Part shown: positions 6,041 to 6,682 of the stretch, piece after piece
Layout: each line of letters begins with the position of its first letter
How positions within the stretch are numbered: the stretch's first letter is position 1
NCBI GenBank assembly: GCA_029859185.1
Contig: JAOUDR010000155.1
Location: forward strand, 1-6,682
Direction: 5' to 3'
Length of the DNA stretch: 6,682 nucleotides
Origin: Gemmatimonadota bacterium
Lineage (GTDB): Bacteria > Gemmatimonadota > Gemmatimonadetes > Gemmatimonadales > GWC2-71-9
Program-made: the position numbers and the translations under genes
Notes under the pieces: generated by a model
What the model was told of the DNA's origin: nothing
Database searches by the model: none
Seen by the model: only the letters and a program-made list of their open reading frames with translations

Positions 6041-6488
6041 GCTCGGGTGCGTGCTTGCCTGCCTGCTGCTGGCGCGCTCCCTCGCTGCCCAGCGGGGCTG
6101 GGACGCGCAGGGCCAGGTGATGGTGCTGGCGCGAGACTCGGTGATGGTCACCGCCGGGGCCGGCGCTGGGATCCGGTTGGGTCGCGGTCTCCGGGTGGCT
6201 GCAACCGCAGGACCGGGATGGATTGCCCCGGATCGGTGGGCCGGCCGCGGCGAGGCCATCGTGGCTTATCATCTCTATCCCATGCGACCCGGAGGCGCCG
6301 GCTGGTATCTGGGGGCCGGCGTTGCCGGCGAGCTGACCGACGGCGATCTCCGCGGCCTGATGCTCCTGTTGCTTGGCGTGGAGCTGCACCCATGGCGGGG
6401 CGGAGGCCTGTTTGCCGAGGTCGGCGTCGGCGGCGGGGTGCGGTTCGCCGCGGGGTACAGAATCACCAAGCTCGCCACGCGGCGGTGA
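6033..6488 (+). CDS. Small secreted glycine-rich protein, possible outer-membrane beta-barrel
   Basis: I do not recognise a named family. From the TTG at 6033 the chain has 151 residues. It starts with a signal peptide: an Arg at residue 3, a hydrophobic core C-V-L-A-C-L-L-L-A at 6-14, then R-S-L-A-A-Q with likely cleavage after A18 or A19. The mature part is rich in Gly and alternates polar and non-polar residues in five or more strands, such as G-A-G-I-R-L-G-R-G-L-R-V-A-A-T-A, W-Y-L-G-A-G-V-A-G-E-L and F-A-E-V-G-V-G-G-G-V-R-F-A-A-G-Y. That pattern suits a small outer-membrane barrel, though the C-terminus (T-K-L-A-T-R-R) lacks the usual final aromatic. TTG 6033 overlaps the OsmC stop by 8 nt, which suggests translational coupling. 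A GTG at 6051 would remove the basic n-region. Existence is fairly sure, the start moderate, the barrel idea tentative. Confidence 0.6.
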   Translation: MGRLGCVLACLLLARSLAAQRGWDAQGQVMVLARDSVMVTAGAGAGIRLGRGLRVAATAGPGWIAPDRWAGRGEAIVAYHLYPMRPGGAGWYLGAGVAGELTDGDLRGLMLLLLGVELHPWRGGGLFAEVGVGGGVRFAAGYRITKLATRR

Positions 6489-6500
6489 CGGGCTCTCCCG

Positions 6501-6570
6501 CCTCTCCCCCTCCCCCTTCTCCCCCTTCTCCCCCTCCTCCCCTGGGAGGGGGGAGGAGGGGGAGAAGGGG
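6501..6570. repeat. Polypyrimidine/polypurine inverted repeat with a 21-bp perfect stem
   Basis: Positions 6501-6543 are all pyrimidine and 6544-6570 all purine on the + strand. The arm 6522-6542 is perfectly complementary to 6550-6570 (21 bp) around the 7-nt loop TGGGAGG. Within the pyrimidine part the 9-nt unit CCCCCTTCT is repeated in tandem at 6512-6520 and 6521-6529. It starts about 13 nt after the stop of the secreted-protein gene and could end that operon, although no T-run follows. Its all-C/T then all-G/A make-up differs from the surrounding intergenic sequence and recalls dispersed polypurine palindromes of other GC-rich genomes. Confidence 0.75.
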
Positions 6571-6607
6571 CAGAAAACACGACGGGCGCGGAGAAGGTCC
6601 GCGCCCG
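6571..6607 (-). terminator. Intrinsic terminator read on the minus strand
   Basis: CGGGCGCGGA at 6583-6592 pairs perfectly with 6598-6607 (10 bp) around the 5-nt loop GAAGG. Read on the minus strand, the hairpin is followed by TCGTGTTTTCT, with the four-T run starting six bases after the stem. On the + strand the bases that follow are not T-rich. It sits 28 nt beyond the minus-strand stop codon at 6636-6638, which fits the end of a gene entering from the right. Confidence 0.55.
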
Positions 6608-6635
6608 GCAGGCTTCAGCAAGAACGGCGCTCGGT

Positions 6636-6682
6636 TCAGTTCGTCGCGCCGACTGTCTCTTCTTTTTCCTCGCTGCGGCTGA
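6636..6682 (-). CDS. Possible C-terminal end of a gene entering from the right edge
   Basis: In one minus-strand frame the window edge reads S-R-S-E-E-K-E-E-T-V-G-A-T-N and then stops with TGA at 6638-6636. A charged Glu/Lys tail followed 28 nt later by a minus-strand hairpin and T-run looks like a true gene end. Only 14 codons are in view, so neither the family nor even the coding nature can be settled. The other two minus-strand frames stay open but give arginine- or proline-rich text typical of non-coding GC-rich frames. Confidence 0.35.
   Translation of the reverse strand, partial: SRSEEKEETVGATN

Noticed and set aside
6047..6682. Open + strand frame of about 210 codons through the right end
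   Set aside because: It runs out of frame over the secreted-protein gene and then through the polypyrimidine/polypurine repeat. The translation is Arg/Gly/Pro low-complexity with no signal or domain.

Overview
The window is GC-rich, compact bacterial DNA. Third codon positions are almost all G or C, two genes begin with GTG and one probably with TTG, and the gaps between genes are short. The gene set is a lipoprotein, a TPR protein, a fused two-half M16 peptidase, a lone cyclic-nucleotide-binding domain, a PgsA-like CDP-alcohol phosphatidyltransferase, an OsmC-family protein and a small secreted, possibly outer-membrane protein. Together with the base composition this suggests a Gram-negative of the Gemmatimonadota or Acidobacteriota kind. 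That placement is inference only: there is no rRNA or marker gene here.

Left part (1-1934, + strand). A promoter-like stretch contains a perfect 16-bp palindrome between the candidate -35 and -10 hexamers. It precedes a lipoprotein with an NTF2/SnoaL-like (DUF4440-type) body. A strong GC-only hairpin follows, then a separate promoter-like sequence and a 370-residue TPR protein with a distinct C-terminal module.

Middle part (1935-5084). A full-length two-half M16 metallopeptidase on the + strand has its zinc site (HxxEH plus distal Glu) in the first half and the R/Y pair in the second half. It converges on a small minus-strand gene for a stand-alone cNMP-binding domain with no DNA-binding part. 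That gene is divergent, across only 47 bp, from the next operon.

Right part (5085-6682). A tight + strand operon encodes the phosphatidyltransferase, then the OsmC-like protein 5 nt later, then a signal-peptide-bearing glycine-rich protein that overlaps the OsmC stop by 8 nt. Beyond it lies a polypyrimidine/polypurine inverted repeat with a 21-bp perfect stem and G-quadruplex-type G runs. Next is a smaller hairpin that reads as a terminator on the minus strand, and then what looks like the last codons of a minus-strand gene entering from the right edge.

I see no mobile element, CRISPR array, tRNA or rRNA. Most of the window is ordinary chromosomal housekeeping or envelope material. The features most worth a second look are the palindrome-in-spacer promoter, the lone cNMP-binding protein divergent from a lipid-synthesis operon, the TPR C-terminal module, the uncertain start of the M16 gene, and the hairpin/G-quadruplex cluster at the right end.
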